Shown in pieces: positions 34,569 to 43,186 of a stretch of 64,000 nucleotides of DNA. A model generated the notes under the pieces. The model was not told the origin of the DNA. It saw only the letters and a list, made by a program, of their open reading frames with translations, and did no database searches. The first letter of the stretch is position 1. Each line of letters opens with the position of its first letter. Source of the DNA: Roseicitreum antarcticum (lineage in GTDB: Bacteria > Pseudomonadota > Alphaproteobacteria > Rhodobacterales > Rhodobacteraceae); contig NZ_CP061501.1 in NCBI RefSeq assembly GCF_014681765.1, positions 39,728-103,727 of the forward strand. Direction: 5' to 3'. Position numbers and translations under genes: made by a program.

Positions 34569-34788
34569 GTTCGCCCTCCTTGAAGGCCGCGTCGGTGATC
34601 TGGCGCAGAAGGCTGGCGTAGTGGTTAAGAGTGCCGACGTCGCCCCAGTTGATATCGTCGGGGTGGGTCTCGAAGTGGTCGTCGCTAAAGGCCTTTAGAC
34701 GCTCCAGCATCGCGTCGATCTGGAACTTGGTGGTCATGAAGGCGTCGAGGGCTTTGGTGTTGTTGGTGGCGGCGCGGCGGGTGGTCAT
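34558..34788 (-). CDS. Small hypothetical protein
   Basis: Seventy-six residues from the ATG at 34788 (MTTRRAATNNTKALDAFMTTKFQIDAMLERLKAFSDDHFETHPDDINWGDVGTLNHYASLLRQITD), with GGAG seven bases upstream. An ATG 27 bases earlier lies within the duplicated leader shared with the gene at 35439-35639. Helical, no domain recognised. Confidence 0.55.
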   Translation of the reverse strand: MTTRRAATNNTKALDAFMTTKFQIDAMLERLKAFSDDHFETHPDDINWGDVGTLNHYASLLRQITDAAFKEGEHAA

Positions 34789-34846
34789 GGCGGGATCTCC
34801 GTGGGTGAGTTGCATCGTTTTGGTGTAATCAGCATCGCTCCAGCGG
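34786..34846 (-). promoter_or_regulatory. Duplicated leader, copy 1
   Basis: About 60 bases upstream of the gene at 34558-34788 are nearly the same as 35637-35698: both read leftward ATGCAACTCACC, then GGAGA and the start codon, preceded by an AAAACGATG block and a GAGCGAT element. Probably a shared promoter/leader under one regulator. Confidence 0.45.
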
Positions 34847-34890
34847 CAGCATTAGTGTAGGCAAATCAAAGCAATATCAGTGCTTTATGA

Positions 34891-35187
34891 TTACACTCTG
34901 CCAGCACCGGCATTCGGTTCGACCGCCACCCACTGGCATCCGATCCACATGTAAAGATGCGCAAACTCCCGCGTCGGGCGCGGCAGGATGCGGGGACCAC
35001 GAGGCGGGCTGAAGCAATCCAGCGCCTCAGCTGTGACCTGCCGGATTTCACGGGCGGCGAGGATATCCTCGGGCTTCCAGCGTGCCAGCGCGGGCAACAT
35101 GTGCGCAGGATACCCGTCAAAATGGCAGTACACATGGGCCCATTCGTCGGGCCCGATCTGGATGGCGATTTGCGCGCGCGTGCTCAT
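34891..35187 (-). CDS. Conserved hypothetical phage/plasmid protein
   Basis: A 98-residue protein starting MSTRAQIAIQIGPDEWAHVYCHFDGYPAHMLPALARW and ending in FAHLYMWIGCQWVAVE. The STRAxIAI ... VYCHFDGYPxHMxPAL pattern is one I recall from small uncharacterised phage and plasmid proteins with a compact beta-rich fold. Function unknown. AAAGGAGA precedes the start. Confidence 0.65.
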   Translation of the reverse strand: MSTRAQIAIQIGPDEWAHVYCHFDGYPAHMLPALARWKPEDILAAREIRQVTAEALDCFSPPRGPRILPRPTREFAHLYMWIGCQWVAVEPNAGAGRV

Positions 35188-35211
35188 GTGGGTCTCCTTT
35201 TTCGGGGCGGT

Positions 35212-35424
35212 TCAGATCAGTCCTTGCTGCTGCAGGACCGGCACGACATCGACCAGTTCGATGGTCAGGCAGTCGATCCCGATCCGGCCTGCCATCTCGA
35301 AGACCTCGGCGTTCAGGCTCCGATCATTGAGGTGGCCCTGCAGCGTGGCCACACTCATGGCCTGAACGAAGCGGGCGCGGTCGATGAAAATGCGGGTCGT
35401 GTCAGAAGTGGTGGCGATGGTCAT
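35212..35424 (-). CDS. Small hypothetical protein
   Basis: Seventy residues (IFIDRARFVQAMSVATLQGHLNDRSLNAEVFEMAGRIGIDCLTIELVDVVPVLQQQGLI), in the leftward small-gene run, 24 bases from the next gene and with AAGGAGGAC upstream of ATG. No domain recognised. Confidence 0.55.
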   Translation of the reverse strand: MTIATTSDTTRIFIDRARFVQAMSVATLQGHLNDRSLNAEVFEMAGRIGIDCLTIELVDVVPVLQQQGLI

Positions 35425-35438
35425 GGTCTTGTCCTCCT

Positions 35439-35639
35439 TCAGCGCTTCGTCGCGGCCGCGAGGCCAGCGGCATAAGCTTCCTTCAAGGCGGCGCGGATCG
35501 CCCAGACTGCCACATCGTGGAAATCCAAACGGTCGCTATTGCGGGTCTCCAGCGTCTCGACGCTGTGGAAATGCTTGACTGCGATCTCCAGCAGCAGAGC
35601 TTCGCTAAGGCCTTTGGCGGAGGTGGTCTTGGTGGTCAT
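35439..35639 (-). CDS. Small protein resembling DUF6900
   Basis: Sixty-six residues from the ATG at 35639: LLLEIAVKHFHSVETLETRNSDRLDFHDVAVWAIRAALKEAYAAGL. The TLETRxSDxxDFHxVAVWxxRxALxxAYxAG pattern resembles the DUF6900 small phage/plasmid proteins as I remember them. GGAGA precedes the start. It is the first gene of the leftward run and has the duplicated leader (35637-35698) in front. Confidence 0.6.
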   Translation of the reverse strand: MTTKTTSAKGLSEALLLEIAVKHFHSVETLETRNSDRLDFHDVAVWAIRAALKEAYAAGLAAATKR

Positions 35640-35698
35640 GGCGCGGTCTCCGGGGGTGAGTTGCATCGTTTTCCTGTAGCCAGAATCGCTCTAAGCGG
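35637..35698 (-). promoter_or_regulatory. Duplicated leader, copy 2
   Basis: Same architecture as 34786-34846. It lies directly upstream of the first gene in the leftward run, so it may contain the operon promoter; the other copy would be an internal one. Confidence 0.45.
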
Positions 35699-35767
35699 GA
35701 TTGTAATCAACTGAATAAGATCTCTATTTCTGTTTAGTTCCAATATCTTGAGGTCAAGTCAATCGCC

Positions 35768-36322
35768 ATGGAAGGTATGTCCGAGCGCGAGTATTCCGCC
35801 CACTCCAGTCTGTCGCGCGGGGCCATCCAGAAGGCGCGCAAGGCCAGTCGGCTGGTGGTTTACAGCGATGGCTCGATTAACGCGGCCGCGTCTGATTTGC
35901 GCCGGGCCGACATGACCGATCCGGACCAGCAGCGCCGCAGCACCGGTGGCGACAGCGGGTTCAGCGGCCCGGCTGACAGCTCGTCCTATCTGAAAGCCCG
36001 CACCGCGCTGACCGTTTATCAGGCGCAAGACAAGCAGCTTGGCATCCAGAAGAAGAAGGGCACGCTGGTGGACCGCGCCCGGGCAGAGGCTCTCGTCTTT
36101 CGCCTTGCGCGGCAGGAGCGCGATACATGGATCACCTGGCCAGCAAGGGTGGCGGCGTTGATGGCGGCCGAAATAACCGCGGAGGTGGAAAAACAAACCG
36201 GCACGCCGGTGCGACCGGAGCGACCGATGATCATCGAGACCGCGATCCTGCAGAGGGTGTTGGAAGCCCATGTCAGACAGCACCTCGACGCCCTCGCTGA
36301 TCTCCGGGTCTCGCTTGGATGA
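35768..36322 (+). CDS. Phage terminase small subunit-like protein
   Basis: A 184-residue protein with an N-terminal helix-turn-helix (MSEREYSAHSSLSRGAIQKARKASRLVVYSDGSINAAASD), a Ser/Gly linker, and a basic-acidic helical C-terminus (GIQKKKGTLVDRARAEALVFRLARQERDTWITWPARVAALMAAEI). This is the form of the lambda Nu1-like small terminase ahead of GpA-type large subunits: DNA recognition domain, then multimerisation helices. Its end overlaps the large-subunit start by 53 bases. It begins the rightward late operon. Confidence 0.75.
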   Translation: MEGMSEREYSAHSSLSRGAIQKARKASRLVVYSDGSINAAASDLRRADMTDPDQQRRSTGGDSGFSGPADSSSYLKARTALTVYQAQDKQLGIQKKKGTLVDRARAEALVFRLARQERDTWITWPARVAALMAAEITAEVEKQTGTPVRPERPMIIETAILQRVLEAHVRQHLDALADLRVSLG

Positions 36323-38327
36323 TGACAAAGATGATCTGATCACCGACGATCTGACGGACGATCTCGACCTTGGGTTTGACGGGGCCGAAGACGTCTTGCG
36401 CAGTTGGCGCAAGGGCATGCGCCCCGATCCGGATCTGACGGTATCGGAATGGGCGGATGCGCATCGCTGGCTGTCGTCGCGTGCTGCGGCCGAACCGGGG
36501 CGATATCGCACCGCGCGAGCGCCCTATCTGCGCGAAATAATGGACGCGCTGTCGCCGCGGCACCCGGCGCAACGGATCAGCTTCATGAAAGCAGCGCAGG
36601 TTGGCGCTACAGAGGCTGGCAACAACTGGATCGGCTTCGTAATCCACCACGCGCCGGGTCCGATGTTGGCAGTATTGCCCACGGTGGAAATGGCCAAACG
36701 CACCTCGCGCGGGCGGCTCGACCCCTTGATCTCGGAAAGCCCGGTGCTGCGTGCGCTGGTCAATCCGGCCCGGTCGCGCGACGCGGGCAATTCGATGCTG
36801 TCGAAGGAATTTCAGGGCGGCATCCTGGTGCTGACGGGGGCCAATTCCGCGACCGGCCTGCGGTCGATGCCTGCGCGCTACATCTTTCTCGACGAGGTCG
36901 ACGCCTATCCGGCCTCTGCCGACGAAGAAGGCGATCCGGTCACACTGGCGGAAGCGCGCACGACGACATTCTCGCACCGGCGCAAGGTGTTCATGGTCTC
37001 GACGCCCACGATCCGGGGCATCAGCCGGATCGAGCGGGAATACGAGGCATCGGACCAGCGCCGGTATTTTGTGCCCTGCCCACATTGCGGCGCGATGCAG
37101 TGGCTGCAGTTTGAGAGGCTGCGCTGGGACAAGGGGCGGCCTGATACGGCCGCCTATCACTGCGAAGGCTGCGAAAAGCCCATCGCCGAGCATCACAAGA
37201 CGCAGATGTTGGCGGCAGGAGAGTGGCGGGCGACGGCGACCTCAGTTGATCCGCATTCCATCGGCTTCCACATCTCGGCGCTCTATTCGCCGCTGGGCTG
37301 GAAAAGCTGGCAGCAGATCGCGCGCGACTGGCTGGCGGCACAGGGTTCAGAAGAGATGCTGCGCGCCGCGCGCAATACGCTGCTGGGCGAGACTTGGGTC
37401 GAGAGCGGCGACGCGCCGGAATGGCAGCGGCTGGCCGAACGGCGCGAAGCCTATGGCGGGCAAATCCCCGAAGGTGGTTTGTTCCTGACCGCCGGTGTCG
37501 ATGTGCAGAAGGACCGGATAGAAGTCAACGTCTGGGCCTGGGGTCGGGACAGGACAAGCTGGCTGGTCGATCACATCGTGATTGCCGGTGGCCCCGATGA
37601 CCCGGCGTGTTGGGATAAGCTGACAGTACTTTTAGGGAAGACGTGGGCCTGCGCCAATGGCGCGGTGATGGTGATCGGCAAGCTGGCCATCGACACCGGA
37701 TATGAAGCTCCGGCGGTTTACGCATGGGCGCGGAAACAGGGGTTCGACCAGGTCTCACCGATCAAGGGCTTGGAGGGCTTCAACCGCGCCACGCCAGTGT
37801 CAGGCCCGACCTTCGTCGACGCCACCATCGGCGGCAAGCGACTGCGCCGGGGCGCGCGGCTTTGGTCGGTGGCCACGGCGACGTTCAAGACAGAGACTTA
37901 CCGCTTCCTGCGATTGGAACGCCCCTCCGATGAAGATCGGGCGCTGGGCGTGGTCCATGCCCCCGGCACGATTCATCTGCCCGACTGGATCGACACCGAA
38001 TGGTTGAAGCAGCTGGTCGCCGAACAGCTCGTCACCGTGCGCAACAAGCGCGGTTATAGCCACCCCGAATGGCAGAAAATGCGCGAGCGTAACGAGGCGC
38101 TGGATTGCCGGGTTTATGCCCGGGCGGCGGCGTGGATCATGGGCGCGGATCGCTGGGATGAGGCGACCTGGCGGCGGCTGGAAGAACAGGCAGGGGTGGA
38201 AACGCGCCTGGCACCGCAACTGCCCACGCCGATTGAACCAACAACGCCTGCCGCGCCAAAGGCCGGAACACCAACAACGCCACGGCGAAAACGCCGGGCT
38301 TACACACCGAACTTCATGAGGGATTGA
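36270..38327 (+). CDS. Phage terminase large subunit (GpA family)
   Basis: A 685-residue lambda GpA-like packaging motor. The N-terminal ATPase has RISFMKAAQVGATEAGNNWIG (adenine/Walker A-like), YIFLDEVDAYP (Walker B) and KVFMVSTPTIRG (coupling motif). A zinc-ribbon pair follows (CPHCG ... CEGCEKP). The C-terminal nuclease domain has LTAGVDVQKDRIEV and AIDTGYEAPAVYAWA, carrying the acidic metal ligands. The end is a basic low-complexity tail. Length and motif order are normal, with no frameshift. It packages phage DNA into proheads. Confidence 0.93.
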   Translation: MSDSTSTPSLISGSRLDDDKDDLITDDLTDDLDLGFDGAEDVLRSWRKGMRPDPDLTVSEWADAHRWLSSRAAAEPGRYRTARAPYLREIMDALSPRHPAQRISFMKAAQVGATEAGNNWIGFVIHHAPGPMLAVLPTVEMAKRTSRGRLDPLISESPVLRALVNPARSRDAGNSMLSKEFQGGILVLTGANSATGLRSMPARYIFLDEVDAYPASADEEGDPVTLAEARTTTFSHRRKVFMVSTPTIRGISRIEREYEASDQRRYFVPCPHCGAMQWLQFERLRWDKGRPDTAAYHCEGCEKPIAEHHKTQMLAAGEWRATATSVDPHSIGFHISALYSPLGWKSWQQIARDWLAAQGSEEMLRAARNTLLGETWVESGDAPEWQRLAERREAYGGQIPEGGLFLTAGVDVQKDRIEVNVWAWGRDRTSWLVDHIVIAGGPDDPACWDKLTVLLGKTWACANGAVMVIGKLAIDTGYEAPAVYAWARKQGFDQVSPIKGLEGFNRATPVSGPTFVDATIGGKRLRRGARLWSVATATFKTETYRFLRLERPSDEDRALGVVHAPGTIHLPDWIDTEWLKQLVAEQLVTVRNKRGYSHPEWQKMRERNEALDCRVYARAAAWIMGADRWDEATWRRLEEQAGVETRLAPQLPTPIEPTTPAAPKAGTPTTPRRKRRAYTPNFMRD

Positions 38328-38328
38328 G

Positions 38329-38544
38329 ATGGATCTGGAACGGATGCGCACCTTGCTGGCGGCACTGCAGGAAGCGCGCTACGCAGGCGTCCGCTCGGTC
38401 AGCTATGACGGCAAGTCGATCAACTACGGCTCGGACTCGGAACTTGCCAACGCGATCAGCGATCTGGAAACCCGGATTGCCACGGCCACGACCGGTACCC
38501 CGCGTCGTCGGCGCTGGGGCACTGTCGCCTCGAAGGGCCTGTGA
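38329..38544 (+). CDS. gpW-like head-tail joining protein
   Basis: A 71-residue protein, MDLERMRTLLAALQEARYAGVRSVSYDGKSINYGSDSELANAISDLETRIA. It has the helix-beta hairpin-helix pattern of lambda gpW, which sits between terminase and portal genes in this phage type and completes the head-tail connector. One base separates it from terminase and three from portal. Confidence 0.8.
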   Translation: MDLERMRTLLAALQEARYAGVRSVSYDGKSINYGSDSELANAISDLETRIATATTGTPRRRRWGTVASKGL

Positions 38545-38547
38545 TCC

Positions 38548-40034
38548 ATGGCGTTTGAGGCATTCCGTCAGCGCATCGGTTCGATCATCGGCGGCTTCGA
38601 TGCGGCCCAAGCCCATCGGCGTCTGCGCGGGTTCCGGGCATCCCGCGCTCATGTGAACACGCTGATCGCGGCCTCGGGCGAAACGATCACCGCCCGCGCG
38701 CGCTGGCTGGTCAGAAACAATGGCTATGCCGAATGCCGTGGAATCCTTCGCCAGCAATGTCGTCGGCGATGGCATCAAACCCTCGTCGACGATCACGGAT
38801 GCGGCAAAAAAGGAAGAGCTACAGGCGCTGTGGCTGGCCTGGACGGATGACGCTGACGCGGAAGGCCTGACCGACTTCTACGGTTTGCAGCGCCGCGCCG
38901 CGCGCGAAGTGTTCCTCTCCGGCGAGGTCTTTATCCGCATCCGGCCCGCGCGCGGAAGACGGTCTGACCGTGCCGCTGCAATTGCAGATGCTGCCTGCGG
39001 AAATGCTGCCCCTCGACATGAATCGCACGCTGTCCGGCGCTGGGCTGATCCGGCAGGGGATCGAATTCGACGGCATCGGTCGCCGCGTCGCCTATCACTT
39101 CCTGCGCCGCCACCCGGTGATCTGACCGACCCCGGCCTCACCAATGAGACCGTCCGTGTGCCCGCCGCAGATGTGATCCACGTGCTGGACCCAGTCGAGG
39201 CAGGCCAGTTGCGCGGCGTGTCGCGCTTTGCCGCCGCAATCGTCAAGCTGTTCACCCTCGATCTCTATGACGACGCGGAACTGGAACGCAAAAAGATCGC
39301 GGCGATGTTCGCGATGTTCATCACGTCGCCCGCACCCGAAACCCGCTGGAACCGACCGAGGAGGATCTGGAGGTTAGCCCGGCCAGGTGGTGCGGCTGGA
39401 TCCCGGCGAGGATGTCTCGACGCCTCACCCGACTCCGGCGGCACCTATGAGCTTTTCCAATACCGGACGCTTCTGCAGGTCGCGGCGGCGCTGGGCATTC
39501 CTTACGGCTATCTGACCGGTGACACCGCAAAGGGTAACTTCTCAAACACCCGGATATCGCTGATCGAATTCCGCCGTCGCATATCCGGCCTGGCAACATG
39601 GCGTGCTGGTGTTCCAGCTGTGCCGCGCGGTGTGGTCTCGCTGGATGGACGTGGCGGTGCTGTCCGGTGCTATCGACCTGCCCGGCTATGATCAACAGCG
39701 GCGGCAATATCAGGCCTGCGCCTGGTTGCCGACGAAATGGGACTGGATCGACCCGATGAAGGACGCCTCGGCCGAGATCCTGCAGATCGAGTCCGGGCTG
39801 AAATCTCGCACGCAGGCAATCTCGGAGCGTGGCTATGACGCAGAACAGGTCGACCGCGAAATTGCCGCCGAGCGCAAACGCGAACTAGCGCTTGGCCTCG
39901 ACTTCCGCCGTCCGGGATCCCCGGCGCAGGGGCCGGGTGCTGCCAGCGGCAAGGATGACAAGCAGGACGGCGCGGAAGGCGACGACGCACCCGAAGATGC
40001 TGAAGACAAGGCTGACCCCAAGGAGGGCGCATGA
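38548..40034 (+). pseudogene. Phage lambda-type portal protein gene with multiple frameshifts
   Basis: Reading across frames restores a portal of about 495 residues. It starts MAFEAFRQRIGSIIGGFDAAQ, continues ARARWLVRNNGYA then NAVESFASNVVGDGIKPS, EDGLTVPLQLQMLPAEMLPLD, DLTDPGLTNETVRVPAADVIHVLD, NPLEPTEEDLE, LQVAAALGIPYGYLTGD, and ends with an acidic tail. Frame changes occur near 38718, 38945, 39112, 39342, 39385-39415 and 39588, nearly all at runs of three or more identical bases. The amino-acid sequence stays portal-like in every piece, so the breaks are recent or are sequencing errors. The gene would otherwise form the DNA entry ring of the capsid. Confidence 0.8.
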
Positions 40035-40974
40035 TGCACCACGCCCAGATCGCCCAGCGCGCCTTCAACACACCCTTGATGGTCGACCCAGCCAAGGCGC
40101 TGGCGTTTCTGTCCGGGTTGGGCCCGCGCATCACGGGGCAGGAAATCACCTTCCATGGCCTGGAAGTGGAAGCCGCTGACCAGACAGCCGCCAGCCTGCC
40201 CGCCCGGGCGTCGCTGTTCGGCAATGACCTCGCCCAGCGCCACCAGCGTAATGGCACCCAGCCCTACGCCTTGGTCGACGGCATTGCAGTAATCGAAATT
40301 GCGGGCACACTTGTGCACCGTGGCGCGTGGATCGGGCAATCCTCGGGCATGACGTCTTACGAGGGCATCGCGGCCCAACTGCAGGCCGCGCTGTCCGATC
40401 CCGGCGTGCGCGGCATCGCCTTGGACATCGACAGCTTCGGTGGCGAGGTCGCTGGCGCCTTCGATTTGGCCGACCGCATTCGGGCGCGCGCGCGCAGAAG
40501 CCGATGCACGCCTTCGTAGCCGAACACGCGCTGTCCGCTGGCTACGTCCTGGCATCGCAAGCCGACCGCATTATCCTGCCGCGCACCGGCGCTGTCGGCA
40601 GCATTGGCGTGGTGGCACTGCACACCGACATGAGCGGGGCGCTGGACCAGAAGGGCATTGCCGTCACGCTGATCCACGCAGGTGCCCACAAGATCGATGC
40701 CAATCCGTACCAGCCCCTGCCCAAGGCGGTGCACGACCAGATGCAGCGCGAGTTGGAGGTCGTGCGCTTTCTGTTTGCCGAAACCGTCGCCGCTGGTCGC
40801 GGGGATCGGCTGACCCATGCAGCAGCACTTGCCACCGAAGCGGCTGTGTTTCGCGGGGCCGATGCCATCGCCGCAGGTCTTGCCGACGATCTCGCCGATC
40901 CCGTCACGGCCTTCCACGCTTTCGCCGCCGCACCCGCGGCACCACTCCCACCAGCAGAAAGGGTCCACAGATGA
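40031..40974 (+). pseudogene. S49-family phage prohead protease with one frameshift
   Basis: The two frames together give a protein of about 310 residues of the SppA/lambda C type: ALVDGIAVIEIAGTLVHRG, GIALDIDSFGGEVAGAFDLADRI, then after the break KPMHAFVAEHALSAGYVLASQADRIILPRTGAVGSIGVV, which has the serine (SAGY) and lysine regions. The break lies in a GC dinucleotide run at 40484-40495 and corresponds to two extra bases. ATG at 40031 overlaps the portal stop and the stop overlaps the next ATG. The enzyme would mature the prohead. Confidence 0.8.
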
Positions 40975-41363
40975 CCATCATGCCCACCGACACCCCGAAC
41001 CCGGCACCGACAGCCGCCACCAATCCCACACAGACGACCACGACGGCTGCACCAACGATGCCCGTGTCGTCGGTTGCAGTGGCACCCGACACAACGGCAA
41101 TGAACGCCGACGCTGTTCGTGCAGAAGCAGCCGAGGTCGCACAGGTCTGCGCGCAGGCCGCTCGGCTCGGGGTTCAGATCGACGCAGCCGACGCGGTCAC
41201 ACGCGGGTTGAAGCCCGAAGCCCTGCGCGCCCGCGTCCTGGCCGATCTGGCCGCCCGCAGCGATGCTGCTGGCATCATCGCCACCGCCCCGGCAGCCACT
41301 GCGGCGAAAGACAGCCCGATCATCGCGGCCGCCAAGAAGGCCGCGACCGACGCCAAGCGCTGA
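40971..41363 (+). CDS. Probable capsid assembly (scaffold-like) protein
   Basis: A 130-residue protein starting at the ATG overlapping the protease stop. The first about 45 residues are Thr/Pro/Ala-rich and disordered. The rest is helical (ADAVRAEAAEVAQVCAQAARLGVQIDAADAVTRGLKPEALRARVLADLAARSDAAGII). In many lambdoid phages this helical segment is the C-terminal extension of the S49 protease, from which a scaffold is produced. Here a stop codon separates it. The scaffold role is inferred from position. Confidence 0.6.
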   Translation: MTIMPTDTPNPAPTAATNPTQTTTTAAPTMPVSSVAVAPDTTAMNADAVRAEAAEVAQVCAQAARLGVQIDAADAVTRGLKPEALRARVLADLAARSDAAGIIATAPAATAAKDSPIIAAAKKAATDAKR

Positions 41364-41407
41364 TCCAGCGCCACTTCCCGCCAATCCCAAAACATGGAGA
41401 CTGACCA

Positions 41408-41788
41408 ATGCCCGTCCTGACGCAACTGCCCAGCATGGGCGATGTCCTCAAATATGAGGTCAACCCGAACTACACCCGCGAGGTAATCACTTTGCTTGTC
41501 GGGATGCCCTATCCCGTCGGCTCGGTGCTCGGCAAAATTACCGCCAGCGGCAAATACAAGCTGGCCACCAGCGGTGGCGCAGATGGTGCGCAAACCGCCA
41601 CGGCCGTCTTGCTCTATGCCGTCGACGCCACGCTTGCCGATGCCACTGGCATTGTGGTCGCGCGCGGTCCCTCAATCGTGTCGCGCGCAGGCCTCGCCTA
41701 TGACGGCACCGTCGATGACGCCGCGAAGATCACCACCAAGATCGGCCAGCTGGCTGCCGTCGGCATCATTGCTCGCGACGGCGTCTGA
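41408..41788 (+). CDS. Head decoration protein (lambda gpD-like)
   Basis: A 126-residue protein with the gpD-like pattern: NPNYTREVITLLVGMPYPVGSVLGKITASGKYKLATSGGADGAQTATAVLLYAVDATLADATGIVVARGPSIVSRAGLAYDGTVDD. It would trimerise on the expanded capsid. The order protease, scaffold, decoration, major capsid is as in lambda. Intact. Confidence 0.88.
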   Translation: MPVLTQLPSMGDVLKYEVNPNYTREVITLLVGMPYPVGSVLGKITASGKYKLATSGGADGAQTATAVLLYAVDATLADATGIVVARGPSIVSRAGLAYDGTVDDAAKITTKIGQLAAVGIIARDGV

Positions 41789-41840
41789 CGCCCACCGGCG
41801 CGGCGCATCCACATCCATCCCTCTTTCCCCGGAGCACCCC

Positions 41841-42863
41841 ATGACCCTTGTCCGCAATCCCTTTGACGCTGGCGGCTATTCGCTGGCCGAAATGACGCAG
41901 GCCATCAATATCCTGCCCAACCTCTACACCCGCCTTGGCCAGATCGGCCTGTTTCGCTTCGAGGGCGTCAGCCAGCGCTCGGTGATCATCGAGCAATATG
42001 AGGGCGTGCTGAACTTGCTGCCCTCCGTCCCGCTGGGCGGCCCCGCCACCGTCGGCACGCGGGAAGGCCGTTCGATGCGGTCCTTCGCGCTGCCGTGGAT
42101 CCCGCATGATGATGTGATCTTGCCCGGTGATATCCAAGGCCAACCGGCGCTGGGCGTGTTTGACGGGGCCGACCCGCTGGTCGAGGTGATGAACCGCAAG
42201 TTGCAGCTGATGCGGCGCAAGCACGCCCAGACCCGCGAATACATGGAAATGAACGCGCTGCGCGGCATCGTCAAAGACGGGGCTGGGACGACGCTCTACA
42301 ACTACTTCACCGAGTTTGGTCTCGCGCAAATCTCGGTGGACTTCGTGCTGGGCACGGCTGGCACCAATGTTCAGGGCAAGGTGCGCGAAGTCCTGCGCGC
42401 CATGGAAGACAACCTGCTGGGCGAAAGCATGAACGACGTGCATGCCCTCGTCAGCCGGGAATTCTTCGACAAGCTGATCGCGCATCCCAAGACCGAAGAG
42501 GCGTACAAGTTCTACGCCGCGACCGGCGCGCAGCCCTTGCGCCAGGATGTGCGGCGCAACTTCCCCTTCGCGGGCATCGTGTTCGAGGAGTATTCGGGCA
42601 CGGTGACACTTTCCACCAAAGCCACCGAACGGCTGGTGCCCGCCAGCGAGGGTATCGCCTTCCCGTTGGGCACCATGGACACCTTCACCACCTTCGGCGG
42701 CCCAGCCAACCTGCTGGAGGCGGCCAATACAATGGGCCTGCCACTCTATGCGCGCCAGCATCTCGACGAGAAGGGCCGCTGGATCGATCTGATGACGGAG
42801 GCCTCGATCCTGCCGGTCAACAAGCGGCCGCGCATCGCGATCCGCATTCACACCTCGAACTGA
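41841..42863 (+). CDS. Major capsid protein (lambda gpE-like)
   Basis: A 340-residue HK97-fold coat protein of the lambda E family: MTLVRNPFDAGGYSLAEMTQAINILPNLYTRLGQIGLFRFEGVSQRSVIIEQYEGVLNLLPS, PGDIQGQPALGVFDGADPLVEVMNRKL, VHALVSREFFDKLIAHPKTEEAY, and a C-terminal RPRIAIRIHTS. GGAGC lies upstream of ATG at 41841. Length and motifs are normal with no frameshift, unlike the neighbouring portal, protease and connector genes. Confidence 0.93.
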   Translation: MTLVRNPFDAGGYSLAEMTQAINILPNLYTRLGQIGLFRFEGVSQRSVIIEQYEGVLNLLPSVPLGGPATVGTREGRSMRSFALPWIPHDDVILPGDIQGQPALGVFDGADPLVEVMNRKLQLMRRKHAQTREYMEMNALRGIVKDGAGTTLYNYFTEFGLAQISVDFVLGTAGTNVQGKVREVLRAMEDNLLGESMNDVHALVSREFFDKLIAHPKTEEAYKFYAATGAQPLRQDVRRNFPFAGIVFEEYSGTVTLSTKATERLVPASEGIAFPLGTMDTFTTFGGPANLLEAANTMGLPLYARQHLDEKGRWIDLMTEASILPVNKRPRIAIRIHTSN

Positions 42864-42873
42864 CGGATCCGCC

Positions 42874-43186
42874 ATGAACGTCTTTGCCACCGCCATGGAC
42901 CGCATCTATGCCAACCCGTCCATGGCGGTGGCAGCCTTGTGGATTTCCGCAACCACGTCAGAGGAAACGTCAATCCGTGTCATACGTCGTGCGCCAGACC
43001 ACATCACCGAATTCGGTGCGGCGCGCTTTGTCAGCGACACCATGATGGTGGACGTGCGCGTCGCAGACCTTCCGGGGCCCGCCCAAACGATCTGATCGTG
43101 ATCGGGGCCGACAGCTTTGCGATCCAGGGAAACCCATGCGGGATCGCGAACGTCTGATCTGGACGCTGGACCTGCGGCCAACATGA
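42874..43186 (+). pseudogene. Head-tail joining protein gene with two frameshifts
   Basis: Reading MNVFATAMDRIYANPSMAVAALWIS ... FVSDTMMVDVRVADLPGP, then DLIVIGADSFAIQGKP, then RDRERLIWTLDLRPT restores a connector of about 103 residues of the lambda FII-like/gp11 type. Two one-base losses, in a C run near 43080 and an A run near 43130, break the frame. ATG at 42874 follows the capsid gene; its natural stop at 43184-43186 overlaps the next ATG, confirming the original frame. Confidence 0.65.

Noticed and set aside
36273..37196. A 307-codon open frame opposite the terminase gene
   Set aside because: Antisense shadow; the terminase frame carries all packaging motifs.
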